DNA from: an uncultured Parafilimonas sp.
GTDB lineage: Bacteria > Bacteroidota > Bacteroidia > Chitinophagales > Chitinophagaceae
Direction: 5' to 3'
DNA: 64,000 nt
Assembly (NCBI GenBank): GCA_903882935.1
Contig: CAIRZB010000084.1
Coordinates: forward strand, 1-64,000
Shown here: positions 26,475 to 34,035 of the stretch, one piece after another
How the letters are laid out: every line of letters starts with the position of its first letter
Numbering within the stretch: the first letter of the stretch is position 1
Made by a program: the position numbers and the translations under genes
Notes under the pieces: model-generated
What the model saw: the letters and a program-made list of their open reading frames with translations, nothing else
The model's database searches: none
What the model was told of the DNA's origin: nothing

Positions 26475-26697
26475 ACCCCATTAGGGGCGGCATGTTAGTA
26501 GCCAGTTACACAAAAATGTTTCAATTAGCTCCGTATGGAGCGGCATGTGAACATCCGCAAACCTTAAAGCTAAGCGTAATGCCGTTTGTAACTTTTGGCA
26601 TTTATGTTGCCCGCGTAACGTTACACGTCGCTCCATACGGAGCTTGCTTTGCAATCTTTGCCTGATTCTACTAACATGTAGCCTCTATGAGGCTAAG
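26475..26697. repeat. BIME/REP-like mosaic of four hairpins in two orientations
   Basis: Four small hairpins each carry a CATGT-type tail on one side. Forward: CCCC-ATTA-GGGG then CGGCATGTTAGTAG (26476-26501), and GCTCC-GTAT-GGAGC then GGCATGTGA (26528-26550). Reverse: GCTCC-ATAC-GGAGC (26630-26643), the exact complement of the second, and TAGCCTC-TAT-GAGGCTA (26679-26695), whose complement is followed by CATGTTAGTAG as in the first. The order is forward, forward, reverse, reverse, as in bacterial interspersed mosaic elements. No coding capacity was seen. Confidence 0.7.
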
Positions 26698-26743
26698 TTA
26701 GATAACTGTGAACAGTTTGTAATTTTCGACAGCATGTCTGAAG

Positions 26744-26799
26744 TTTACAGCCTTTAAACCGTCGCCACAGGCGACAGCATATAACTGCGGAACTGCAAG
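26744..26799 (+). repeat. 56-bp direct repeat, left copy
   Basis: Runs from TTTACAGCCTTTAAACCG through a GTCGCC-ACA-GGCGAC hairpin to GGAACTGCAAG. It is identical base for base to 31783-31838 and in the same orientation. Sequences on either side of the two copies differ. Together they bracket the SDR/AraC block at 27163-31689. Confidence 0.85.
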
Positions 26800-27162
26800 C
26801 CTGCCTGCCGGCAAGGGCAGGTGCCCAACCACTACCCATTCAACTCGCCGATAATTCCAGCCAATCACTAAAAAGAGAAAACCCTGAATTTGTATACAAC
26901 AATCAGTAATTAGTGTTAATAGCAGCCCGCAAAGCCCGCCCACCTTTGTATAAATAAAATGAAAAGATATCTAACACTAATAATTTGGGGAAGACCAATG
27001 AAATAAAAAAAGTCTCAGCCAACTCATGGCTTACATACATATACACTTTAACAACTCTTTTCCGGTATCGGACAACGACTGTGTCCAAAAATTTGAGATC
27101 GCAAAAACAAGTACGGGACCCGTTTGGTAACTGAAATTTCTAAATAACATTACCACAAAAAA
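26800..27162. other. Gene-free upstream region of the SDR block
   Basis: Contains a CTGCC/GGCAG inverted repeat just after the 56-bp repeat (about 26800-26822) and then AT-rich DNA leading to the first SDR gene. A GGACA/TGTCC hairpin lies near 27069-27085. No clear promoter consensus and no credible gene were found. Confidence 0.4.
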
Positions 27163-27975
27163 ATGAACATGCAAAAGATAGTATTGATAACCGGAGCTTC
27201 ATCAGGCATAGGCAAAGAAGGCGCCAGACAATTGATTAAAGACGGTCATAAAGTTTACGTAGCAGCAAGGCGTATAGAAAACATGAACGACTTAAAGCAG
27301 ATGGGCGGCTTGCCAATGCAAATGGATATAACGAACGAAGGAGACATTGAGAAAGTTGTAAATACTATTATTAAAAACGAGGGAAAGATTGATGTATTGT
27401 GGAATAACGCAGGCTATGGCTTATATGGTGCTGTGGAAGACATTTCAATAATTTACGCTAAAAACCAATTTGACGTAAATCTTTTTGGGTTGGCAAGTAT
27501 CACGCAAAAAGTAATTCCGTTTATGAGAAAAGCTAAATCGGGTACAATTATCAATACTTCATCAATGGGCGGAAAAATGTATTCTCCCTTAGGTGCTTGG
27601 TATCATGCTACAAAACATGCTTTAGAAGGCTGGAGTGACTGTTTGAGACTTGAATTGGCTTCTTTTAATATTAAGGTTGTGATTTTGGAACCAGGTATAA
27701 TTAAAACTGAATTTACCGATGTAATAACAGGGCCTATGGTAAAATATTCAGGCAAAGGTGCATATTCCAACATGGTAAATTCTATCATTAAATCAACCAC
27801 TACGGTTAAAATGTCTCCTGCATCGGTTATTTCAAATACTGTTTCCAAAATTATAAACACAGCTAATCCCAAAACAAGATATAGAGTTGGTGCCTGGGCT
27901 AAGCCAATGGTGTGGATACGTATTTATTTAGGCGACATATTGTTTGATAAACTAATAATGAGCCAAATAAAATAA
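27163..27975 (+). CDS. Short-chain dehydrogenase/reductase, paralogue 1
   Basis: A 270-residue classical SDR. The cofactor motif is TGASSGIG near the N-terminus, NNAG follows at about 90, the catalytic Ser is in IINTSSMGG, and Tyr/Lys in WYHATKHALEGWS. It probably uses NADP(H) to oxidise or reduce a carbonyl or alcohol; the substrate is unknown. Base composition is clearly AT-richer than in flanking housekeeping genes. The start may be the ATG at 27163 or 27169, the latter matching the next gene, which begins MQKVVLITGAS. It is followed 10 bp later by a paralogue with roughly 60-65% identical residues, so this is a tandem duplication. Member of the block bracketed by 56-bp direct repeats. Confidence 0.9.
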   Translation: MNMQKIVLITGASSGIGKEGARQLIKDGHKVYVAARRIENMNDLKQMGGLPMQMDITNEGDIEKVVNTIIKNEGKIDVLWNNAGYGLYGAVEDISIIYAKNQFDVNLFGLASITQKVIPFMRKAKSGTIINTSSMGGKMYSPLGAWYHATKHALEGWSDCLRLELASFNIKVVILEPGIIKTEFTDVITGPMVKYSGKGAYSNMVNSIIKSTTTVKMSPASVISNTVSKIINTANPKTRYRVGAWAKPMVWIRIYLGDILFDKLIMSQIK

Positions 27976-27985
27976 TACAACCAAT

Positions 27986-28792
27986 ATGCAAAAAGTAGTT
28001 TTAATAACAGGAGCCTCACAAGGGATGGGTAAAGAAACAGCAAGGCTGCTAATTTCCAAAGGGCACAAAGTTTATGCAGCAGCAAGAAGTATTGATAAAA
28101 TGAACGAATTAGCAAAAATAGGCGGATTTCCAATTCAAATGGATATCGCTAATGAAGACGATATACAAAAAGTGGTAGATACAATTATCCAAAAGGAAAA
28201 CAAAATAGACGTATTATTCAATAACGCCGGCTTAATTTTAAATGGTGCAATTGAAGATATTGGGATTGAAGAAGCACGATATCATTTTCAAGTAAATCTT
28301 TTTGGTTTGGCTAGCCTTACGCAAAAGGTAATTCCATACATGCGAAAAGCCCAATCAGGCACTATCATAAATACAACTTCTGTAGGGGGAAAAATGTATT
28401 CACCGTTGGGAGCTTGGTATCATGCTTCTAAACATGCCTTGGAAGGCTGGAGTGACTGTTTACGATTGGAGCTAAAGCCATTCAATATAAAAGTGGTAAT
28501 ACTAGAGCCGGGTGCTATAGAATCCGAATTCGGAGACGGACTTGAATCGCAACTGACAAGGAATTCCGGGAAAAGTGCCTATTCATCAATGGCTCAATCA
28601 TTAATAAAATCAGGAGGTTCATTAAAAAGGTCTCCACGGTCAGTGATTGCAAAAGCGGTAGATAAAATAGTAAACAACAGCAACCCTAAAACACGTTATG
28701 CCATAGGAAATTTAGCTAAAACCCTAATTTGGCTACGTGTTTATTTAGGCGACACATTGTTTGATAAACTAATAATGAGCCAAATAAAATAA
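27986..28792 (+). CDS. Short-chain dehydrogenase/reductase, paralogue 2
   Basis: A 268-residue SDR with motifs TGASQGMG, NNAG, INTTSVGG and YHASKHALEGWS. It is the tandem copy of the preceding gene, with divergence concentrated in the N-terminal and substrate-loop regions, while the last 53 nucleotides including the stop differ at one base only. That contrast suggests recent gene conversion or selection at the 3' end. Short spacers (10 bp upstream, 9 bp downstream) indicate an operon with the propeller protein that follows. Substrate unknown. Both copies keep the catalytic Ser-Tyr-Lys, so both should be active. Confidence 0.9.
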   Translation: MQKVVLITGASQGMGKETARLLISKGHKVYAAARSIDKMNELAKIGGFPIQMDIANEDDIQKVVDTIIQKENKIDVLFNNAGLILNGAIEDIGIEEARYHFQVNLFGLASLTQKVIPYMRKAQSGTIINTTSVGGKMYSPLGAWYHASKHALEGWSDCLRLELKPFNIKVVILEPGAIESEFGDGLESQLTRNSGKSAYSSMAQSLIKSGGSLKRSPRSVIAKAVDKIVNNSNPKTRYAIGNLAKTLIWLRVYLGDTLFDKLIMSQIK

Positions 28793-28801
28793 ATAATTAC
28801 A

Positions 28802-29956
28802 ATGAAAAAAATATCAATAAAAATAGCACGTATCCTCTTTCTAAGAATTGTGCCTGTCTTGGTGGGCATTGTTGTTGTCGGGTTAATCGTCATCAAGATA
28901 AAGTATGGCACAGGCAAAACTTACACAGATATTGGAACAGAAAATCCTGAAGGGAATAAACACCTTGAAAAATTAATAAAGCTGGATTATCCGCCTGGTA
29001 ATGTTGCCATAGGGGAAAACGGGCATGTGTACTTTAATTATCATCCGTTAACCCATCCAACGCGGTTTAGTAATGCAACAGTTTTTGAATGGGCCGACGG
29101 AAAAATTACCCCGTTTCCTTCTGCTGACATGCAAAAGAATTTTCAGGGAACTTTTGGTTTAACTGTTGATAAGCAAAATCATCTTTGGTTAGTTGAGCCT
29201 GCAACGTTAGATTTTAAACATACCCGTGTTTGGGCGTTTGATTTAACCACGAAGAAAACTTTTCATTACTATGAATTTCCTGAAGGCGTTGCAAAGCAGG
29301 CGGAAGATATCCGCGTTACCGGAGATGGCAAATATGTTATCTTTCCTAACCCCGGCATTTTTAGGTTTACCAATTCGCAACTGCTGGTTTATTCTGTAGA
29401 TGACCATAGTGTGAGAGCCGCCATTGATGGCGACCCGAGTGTGACTGCCGAAGATTGGACAATGCAGATAAATGGTAAGCCTTATCGTCTTGCTTACGGT
29501 TTGTTTAACTTTGATGTTGGTATTGACGGCATTGAAATTAGCGATGACCAACAGTGGTTATACTTAGCTTCCATGACCAATTCGCATTTGTACCGTGTGC
29601 CGTTGGCAGATGTGTTGAATAAAAATATTACCCCCAAAGATGTTGCAGCCAAGATTGAAAATATAGGTGCAAAGCCCATGAGTGATGGGATAACGCTTGA
29701 TAAAACGGGCAATGTAATTATTACCGATGTTGAGCATGGCGGCTTAATGTCATTTAATATTGCCACTAAAAAAATAGCTACGCTGGTACGTAATAAAGCA
29801 ATAGTTTGGGCAGATGGTGTAGTTGTTGGCGCTGATAATACAATCTACTTTAATGATAGTGCAATTCCATCATACATTGGGCAGTTTGCTGCGCCACCTG
29901 ATGTAAATTTATTACTTCAACATAAACCGTATTACATTTATAGGCTGAAACAATAA
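28802..29956 (+). CDS. Membrane-anchored MRJP/yellow-type beta-propeller protein
   Basis: A 384-residue protein with one N-terminal transmembrane segment (about 12-32, IVPVLVGIVVVGLIVI) and an extracytoplasmic domain. The domain resembles the major royal jelly/yellow family, a six-bladed propeller related to SMP-30/gluconolactonases: VDKQNHLWLVEP, GIDGIEISDDQQWLYLASMTNSHLYRVP (quoted in parts), SDGITLDKTGNVIITDVEHGG and VWADGVVVGADNTIYFND are typical blade motifs. Bacterial members are mostly uncharacterised; a hydrolytic or ligand-binding role is conceivable. It lies 9 bp after the second SDR and 20 bp before the AraC gene, so it is probably part of one operon. Confidence 0.78.
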   Translation: MKKISIKIARILFLRIVPVLVGIVVVGLIVIKIKYGTGKTYTDIGTENPEGNKHLEKLIKLDYPPGNVAIGENGHVYFNYHPLTHPTRFSNATVFEWADGKITPFPSADMQKNFQGTFGLTVDKQNHLWLVEPATLDFKHTRVWAFDLTTKKTFHYYEFPEGVAKQAEDIRVTGDGKYVIFPNPGIFRFTNSQLLVYSVDDHSVRAAIDGDPSVTAEDWTMQINGKPYRLAYGLFNFDVGIDGIEISDDQQWLYLASMTNSHLYRVPLADVLNKNITPKDVAAKIENIGAKPMSDGITLDKTGNVIITDVEHGGLMSFNIATKKIATLVRNKAIVWADGVVVGADNTIYFNDSAIPSYIGQFAAPPDVNLLLQHKPYYIYRLKQ

Positions 29957-29976
29957 GCCGTTTTAAAATTCAAAAC

Positions 29977-30885
29977 ATGAAAGAGGTACATCACATTGAG
30001 AGCATTAGTGCGTTAAATAAATTGTTGAACCAGGAAAAACCAACGCATCCATTAGTTTCTGTTGTTGATTTATCAAAAGTTGAGCGTTGTGGGGAGAATA
30101 ATGTAAAAACAACTTTAGGCTTTTATACCATCATGCTTAAAAACAATTATTGTGGCAGACTGAAATATGGCAGGGAATATTATGATTTTGAGGAAGGCAC
30201 TTTAGTTTGCATTGCACCCAACCAGGTTGCTTATATTGACAATGAAGGCGGAGAACAAACCGAAGTAGAGGGTTGGGGATTGTTCTTTCATCCCGACCTG
30301 ATAAGAGGAACTTCGTTAGGAAGTAAAATGAAAGCCTACAGCTTTTTTTCTTATGAGGTAAATGAAGCCCTGCATGTATCCGAGAAAGAAAAACAAACGT
30401 TGAATGATTGTATTACAAAGATTGAAACTGAACTTTCGCAAAACATAGACCATCATAGCCGCAACTTGATTGTTTCAAATATTGAATTGCTGCTGAATTA
30501 TTCTTTGCGGTATTACGACAGGCAGTTTATAACACGGAAAACCAAAAATCAGAACATACTAATGAAGTTTGAAAATGTGCTGACAGATTATTTTCAATCA
30601 GACAAACTAAAAAACAATGGCTTGCCAACAGTAAAATATTGTGCTGAACAGCTTTTTTTATCATCTAATTATTTAAGCGACTTATTAAAAAAGGAAACAG
30701 GCAAAAATGCACAAGACCATATTCATCACTACCTGATTGAAGAAGCCAAAAACAGTTTACTCAATTCAAAAGCCACTGTTAGTGAAATTGCATTTAACCT
30801 TGGCTTTGAATATCCGCAATATTTTAGCAAACTTTTTAAAAGCAAAACCGGCACAACCCCTGCTGAATACAGAAACCTAAGTTAG
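29977..30885 (+). CDS. AraC-family transcriptional regulator
   Basis: A 302-residue regulator. The C-terminal part (about 205-300) has the two helix-turn-helix motifs of AraC/XylS proteins: TVKYCAEQLFLSSNYLSDLLKKETG and VSEIAFNLGFEYPQYFSKLFKSKTG (given in segments), ending with TTPAEYRN. The N-terminal half is a probable ligand-sensing beta-barrel. It lies inside the SDR block and most likely controls it, perhaps together with the SDR gene 24 bp downstream. Composition is AT-rich like the three preceding genes. The inducer cannot be deduced. Confidence 0.9.
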   Translation: MKEVHHIESISALNKLLNQEKPTHPLVSVVDLSKVERCGENNVKTTLGFYTIMLKNNYCGRLKYGREYYDFEEGTLVCIAPNQVAYIDNEGGEQTEVEGWGLFFHPDLIRGTSLGSKMKAYSFFSYEVNEALHVSEKEKQTLNDCITKIETELSQNIDHHSRNLIVSNIELLLNYSLRYYDRQFITRKTKNQNILMKFENVLTDYFQSDKLKNNGLPTVKYCAEQLFLSSNYLSDLLKKETGKNAQDHIHHYLIEEAKNSLLNSKATVSEIAFNLGFEYPQYFSKLFKSKTGTTPAEYRNLS

Positions 30886-30909
30886 CATTCACAATTAAAA
30901 GATACAAAA

Positions 30910-31689
30910 ATGGAACTCAACAAAAACACTATATTAATAACAGGCGGCACCAGCGGTTTCGGTTACGAATTTGCAAACCGGCTGCTTGCGCTGGGCAATA
31001 CAGTCATTATCACAGGCCGCGACCAGGCAAAGCTCGACCTCACTAAAAAGAAGCTGCCCGGCGTTTATACCTTCCAAAGCGATGTAAGCGACCCTGAGGC
31101 CATTGAAAAGCTATTTGAAAGGGCGACCGCGCAATTTCCGCAATTAAATATACTCATCAACAACGCGGGCGAAATGCGAAAGATAGACCTGCAGGATGAA
31201 TCTATCGATCTGGATAATATCGTCCGCGAAATCAATATCAACCTGTCCGGCCCTATCCGCATGGTGCAGGCTTTCCTGCCACATTTAAAAACAAAAAGCA
31301 ATGCGGCTATATTAAATGTAACCTCAGGTCTCGCGCTGATACCATTTCCATTAACGCCCATATATGGAGCCACAAAAGCAGGTTTGCGTTTTTACACCAA
31401 ATCACTGCGTGTGCAATTGAAAAATACAGGAATCCGCGTATTTGAACTCGTCGCACCCGGCTCCAGTACGCCATTGCACGACAAATTTTCCGGCGATGTG
31501 GATGACAGCAGGTTGATGGACCCGGTAAAGCTGATAGATGTAGCCATTAAAGGCCTCCAAAGCGATAAGTTCGAGATATATCCGGGCCTTGCTAAAGTCA
31601 TGAATATCGTCAGCCGTATCGCTCCATCGGTTATTTTTAACCAGCTGAAGAAGATCACCGAAAAGTCGCTGGCCAAAACAAAAGCATAA
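30910..31689 (+). CDS. Short-chain dehydrogenase (DltE-like)
   Basis: A 259-residue SDR with TGGTSGFG, NNAG, NVTSGLA and YGATKAGLRFYTKSLR, the last being the Tyr-x3-Lys motif. The TSGFG...FANRLL pattern and the C-terminal half resemble the DltE-like group. It is not close to the two paralogues upstream, and by eye its GC content is near 50% against under 40% in the four preceding genes, so it probably has another origin. It is the last gene before the right copy of the 56-bp repeat. Function and substrate are unknown beyond NAD(P)-dependent oxidoreduction. Confidence 0.88.
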   Translation: MELNKNTILITGGTSGFGYEFANRLLALGNTVIITGRDQAKLDLTKKKLPGVYTFQSDVSDPEAIEKLFERATAQFPQLNILINNAGEMRKIDLQDESIDLDNIVREININLSGPIRMVQAFLPHLKTKSNAAILNVTSGLALIPFPLTPIYGATKAGLRFYTKSLRVQLKNTGIRVFELVAPGSSTPLHDKFSGDVDDSRLMDPVKLIDVAIKGLQSDKFEIYPGLAKVMNIVSRIAPSVIFNQLKKITEKSLAKTKA

Positions 31690-31782
31690 TTTTATAATTA
31701 TCTATATGAACGTAAGTTCGGTCTAAGCAGCCAGATAACGTTGTTTATTATTATCTTCAAATTGTATGTAGCACTTCTAAAT

Positions 31783-31838
31783 TTTACAGCCTTTAAACCG
31801 TCGCCACAGGCGACAGCATATAACTGCGGAACTGCAAG
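31783..31838 (+). repeat. 56-bp direct repeat, right copy
   Basis: Identical to 26744-26799 over 56 bases. Here the end is extended by TTCCGC, so that GCGGAACT-GCA-AGTTCCGC forms an additional perfect 8-bp hairpin that is missing in the left copy. It lies 22 bp from the cysK stop and could also help terminate cysK. Confidence 0.85.
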
Positions 31839-31860
31839 TTCCGCAGCGCGTAGCAAAACC

Positions 31861-32775
31861 TTATGCAAACAGCCCGTCAATACTCAAATAGCGTTCGCCA
31901 GTGTCGTAGTTAAATATCAGCACCTTGCTGCCCGTTGGTATTTCGCTTAGCTTTTTAGCCACTGCTGCCATGGTTGCCCCGCTGGATATGCCTTGAAAAA
32001 TACCTTCTTCCTTAGCCGCGCGGCGGGCGTACTCAAACGCTTCATCCTTGCCTACGGTTATAACCCCGTCAAGTACATCAGTATGCAGGTTGGTAGGTAT
32101 AAAACCGGCACCTATGCCCTGTATTGGGTGCGGTGCGGGGCTGCCGCCGCTAATAACGGGCGACAATTCTGGTTCCACGGCAAACACCTTCAGGTTTGGG
32201 AAATGCCTTTTTAATTCCTCACCAACCCCGGTAATATGCCCGCCGGTACCCACGCCTGTAATTAAAAAATCAACCCCTTCAGGAAAATCAGCCAAAATTT
32301 CCTGCGCGGTTGTTTTTATATGCACGTCAATATTCGCTTGGTTGTCAAATTGCTGTGGCATCCAGGCGTTGGGAGTGGAAGCTACCAGTTCTTTCGCTCT
32401 TTCAATGGCGCCTTTCATCCCCTTTTCACGCGGGGTTAATTCAAATGTGGCCCCGTAAACGCTCATCAGCCGCCTACGCTCAACGCTCATGCTTTCTGGC
32501 ATAACCAACACCAGTTTATAGCCCTTTACCGCAGCCACTATGGCCAAGCCAATACCTGTATTGCCCGATGTTGGCTCAATTATAACGCTGTTGGCGTTAA
32601 GCAACCCCTTTTTTTCTGCATCCTCTATCATGCTTAATGCAATACGGTCTTTTATACTGCCGCCTGGGTTGGCACGTTCCAATTTACTCCACACCTCAAT
32701 GTTGGCGGGGTATAAACGGTTAATGCGCACGTGCGGTGTATTCCCAATGGTTTCTAAAATGCTGTTCGCTTTCAT
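31861..32775 (-). CDS. cysK: Cysteine synthase A (O-acetylserine sulfhydrylase)
   Basis: A 304-residue PLP enzyme. The PLP lysine is K42 in [12 protein letters not shown], the substrate loop is TSGNTGIG, and the phosphate-binding loop is [17 protein letters not shown] near the C-terminus is also standard. It makes cysteine from O-acetylserine and sulfide in the cytoplasm. It lies 186 bp downstream of cysE in the same direction, so the two steps of cysteine synthesis are together. The gap includes a 14-bp tandem repeat (32806-32833), so an internal promoter is possible. The C-terminus ends [12 protein letters not shown]; CysM is less likely from motif form and size. Confidence 0.95.
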   Translation of the reverse strand: MKANSILETIGNTPHVRINRLYPANIEVWSKLERANPGGSIKDRIALSMIEDAEKKGLLNANSVIIEPTSGNTGIGLAIVAAVKGYKLVLVMPESMSVERRRLMSVYGATFELTPREKGMKGAIERAKELVASTPNAWMPQQFDNQANIDVHIKTTAQEILADFPEGVDFLITGVGTGGHITGVGEELKRHFPNLKVFAVEPELSPVISGGSPAPHPIQGIGAGFIPTNLHTDVLDGVITVGKDEAFEYARRAAKEEGIFQGISSGATMAAVAKKLSEIPTGSKVLIFNYDTGERYLSIDGLFA

Positions 32776-32805
32776 TATTTTTTGTTTTATGTGCCTTTTT
32801 TTTGG

Positions 32806-32833
32806 TTTTATGTTCGGTGTTTTATGTTCGGTG
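32806..32833. repeat. Tandem 14-bp repeat in the cysK leader
   Basis: TTTTATGTTCGGTG occurs twice head-to-tail without spacer between cysE and cysK, ending 31 bases before the cysK start. It may be a simple duplication or an operator pair. Confidence 0.6.
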
Positions 32834-32961
32834 TACGCAGCCTTTCTGCATGTAGTGCAATTGGCCGCAGTAAATATACCTTATTGCAATAGCCAACCAT
32901 CTGTATTAAAAGCATCCCGGTGTCCTCATTTCTTTCCCAATCCCCAATAATCCCAGTTCTC

Positions 32962-33771
32962 CTAAATGATGAAATTTATAGGCTCTTCAAAGTCGCGCCG
33001 GTCATTTACCACTGTTTGGTTTTTGTGGTAAACCACACTAAATGGCGGTATACTTTTAGTTATCCAAGTGTTGCCGCCAATGATGCTTTCCCGGCCTATC
33101 ACCGTGTTGCCGCCCAATATGGTGCTACCTGCATAAATAATCACATTGTCTTCAATGGTTGGGTGCCGTTTGCTTTTGGCGTCTTCCTTCCGCACGGCCA
33201 GTGCGCCCAAGGTAACACCTTGGTATATTTTTACGTTGTTGCCAATTACCGCTGTTTCACCAATTACAACGCCGGTGCCATGGTCAATAAAAAATGGGCA
33301 TCCAATGTGCGCACCGGGGTTAATGTCAATGCCTGTTTTACTGTGCGCCCATTCGCTCATCATACGGGGTATCAACGGTACCCGGGCCTGATACAGGGCA
33401 TTCGCGAGCCTATGCACGGTTATGGCCGAAAAGCCAGGATATGAAAGTATTACCTCTTCAATAGACGATGCTGCCGGGTCAAAATCCATAATTAACTGCG
33501 CATCCTCCAGCAACTGGTCTTTTATCGCCTCCAACCCGCAAAAATACTCAAACACAATCGTGTTATGGTCAAGCAACAATGCGTTGTCAACTGATTTGAT
33601 TAAGGCCAACAGCTTTTCCTGCATTTTTTGCTGCTGTTCATAATGGTGTAGCAAAAAATCGTCCACATGGTTGGTTACATGAAAAAGGTAACGGGTCAGT
33701 TCATCGGTAAACCGGCAAACGTCGTCCTTGCTCGGCAGTATGTGGCTTAAAATAAAACCAGGGTATTTCAT
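32962..33771 (-). CDS. cysE: Serine O-acetyltransferase
   Basis: From the ATG at 33771 the protein has 269 residues. The C-terminal half is the left-handed beta-helix of hexapeptide repeats ([42 protein letters not shown] in segments) with the catalytic histidine in FIDHGTG. The N-terminal helical part is longer than in short SAT forms and similar to the enteric type. It acetylates serine with acetyl-CoA, the committed step to cysteine, and classically binds CysK through its C-terminal Ile; the last residues here are NFII, which fits. An in-frame start at 33804 lies within a hairpin/T-tract and is unlikely. A terminator-like structure precedes the ATG. Confidence 0.94.
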   Translation of the reverse strand: MKYPGFILSHILPSKDDVCRFTDELTRYLFHVTNHVDDFLLHHYEQQQKMQEKLLALIKSVDNALLLDHNTIVFEYFCGLEAIKDQLLEDAQLIMDFDPAASSIEEVILSYPGFSAITVHRLANALYQARVPLIPRMMSEWAHSKTGIDINPGAHIGCPFFIDHGTGVVIGETAVIGNNVKIYQGVTLGALAVRKEDAKSKRHPTIEDNVIIYAGSTILGGNTVIGRESIIGGNTWITKSIPPFSVVYHKNQTVVNDRRDFEEPINFII

Positions 33772-33790
33772 ACAAGCTACTTGTTTGAGT

Positions 33791-33859
33791 AAAAAAAATC
33801 CCACCTAAGCGGCGGGACGTATAAAGGTAAAACATAGCAAACCTTGCCCCGCTAAGGTG
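33791..33859 (-). promoter_or_regulatory. Candidate terminator/antiterminator (attenuator) in the cysE leader
   Basis: On the minus strand TCCCGCC (33817-33811) and GGTGGGA (33805-33799) form a 7-bp stem with one G-T pair and a 5-base loop, followed by eight T residues (33798-33791), 19 bases before the cysE ATG. Upstream, CACCTTAGCGG (33859-33849) is complementary to CCGCTTAGGTG (33812-33802) at 10 of 11 positions, overlapping the loop and right arm of the terminator, so the two structures exclude each other. This is the layout of transcription attenuation. Which signal it would sense is unknown. Confidence 0.5.
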
Positions 33860-33913
33860 TAAAACAACATGCACAACAAATGGTTTGGTACATCATTTTA
33901 TAATAATTGGCCA

Positions 33914-33921
33914 CAAAAATA
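33914..33921 (-). promoter_or_regulatory. TATTTTTG -7 element, possible cysE promoter
   Basis: Minus-strand TATTTTTG fits TAnnTTTG and would give a leader of about 135 bases containing the attenuator elements. A weaker TACCTTTA at 33829-33822 would start inside the terminator hairpin. Confidence 0.35.
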
Positions 33922-34035
33922 GTAGACTAATTTTGAATTAAACGTTAAGCGTTTTACAATAATTACAAAAATTCCCATTTTCAAAAAGCTTCGGGCAATT
34001 GCGTAGTTTTAGGCGCAGTGTTTAAACAAGCACAG

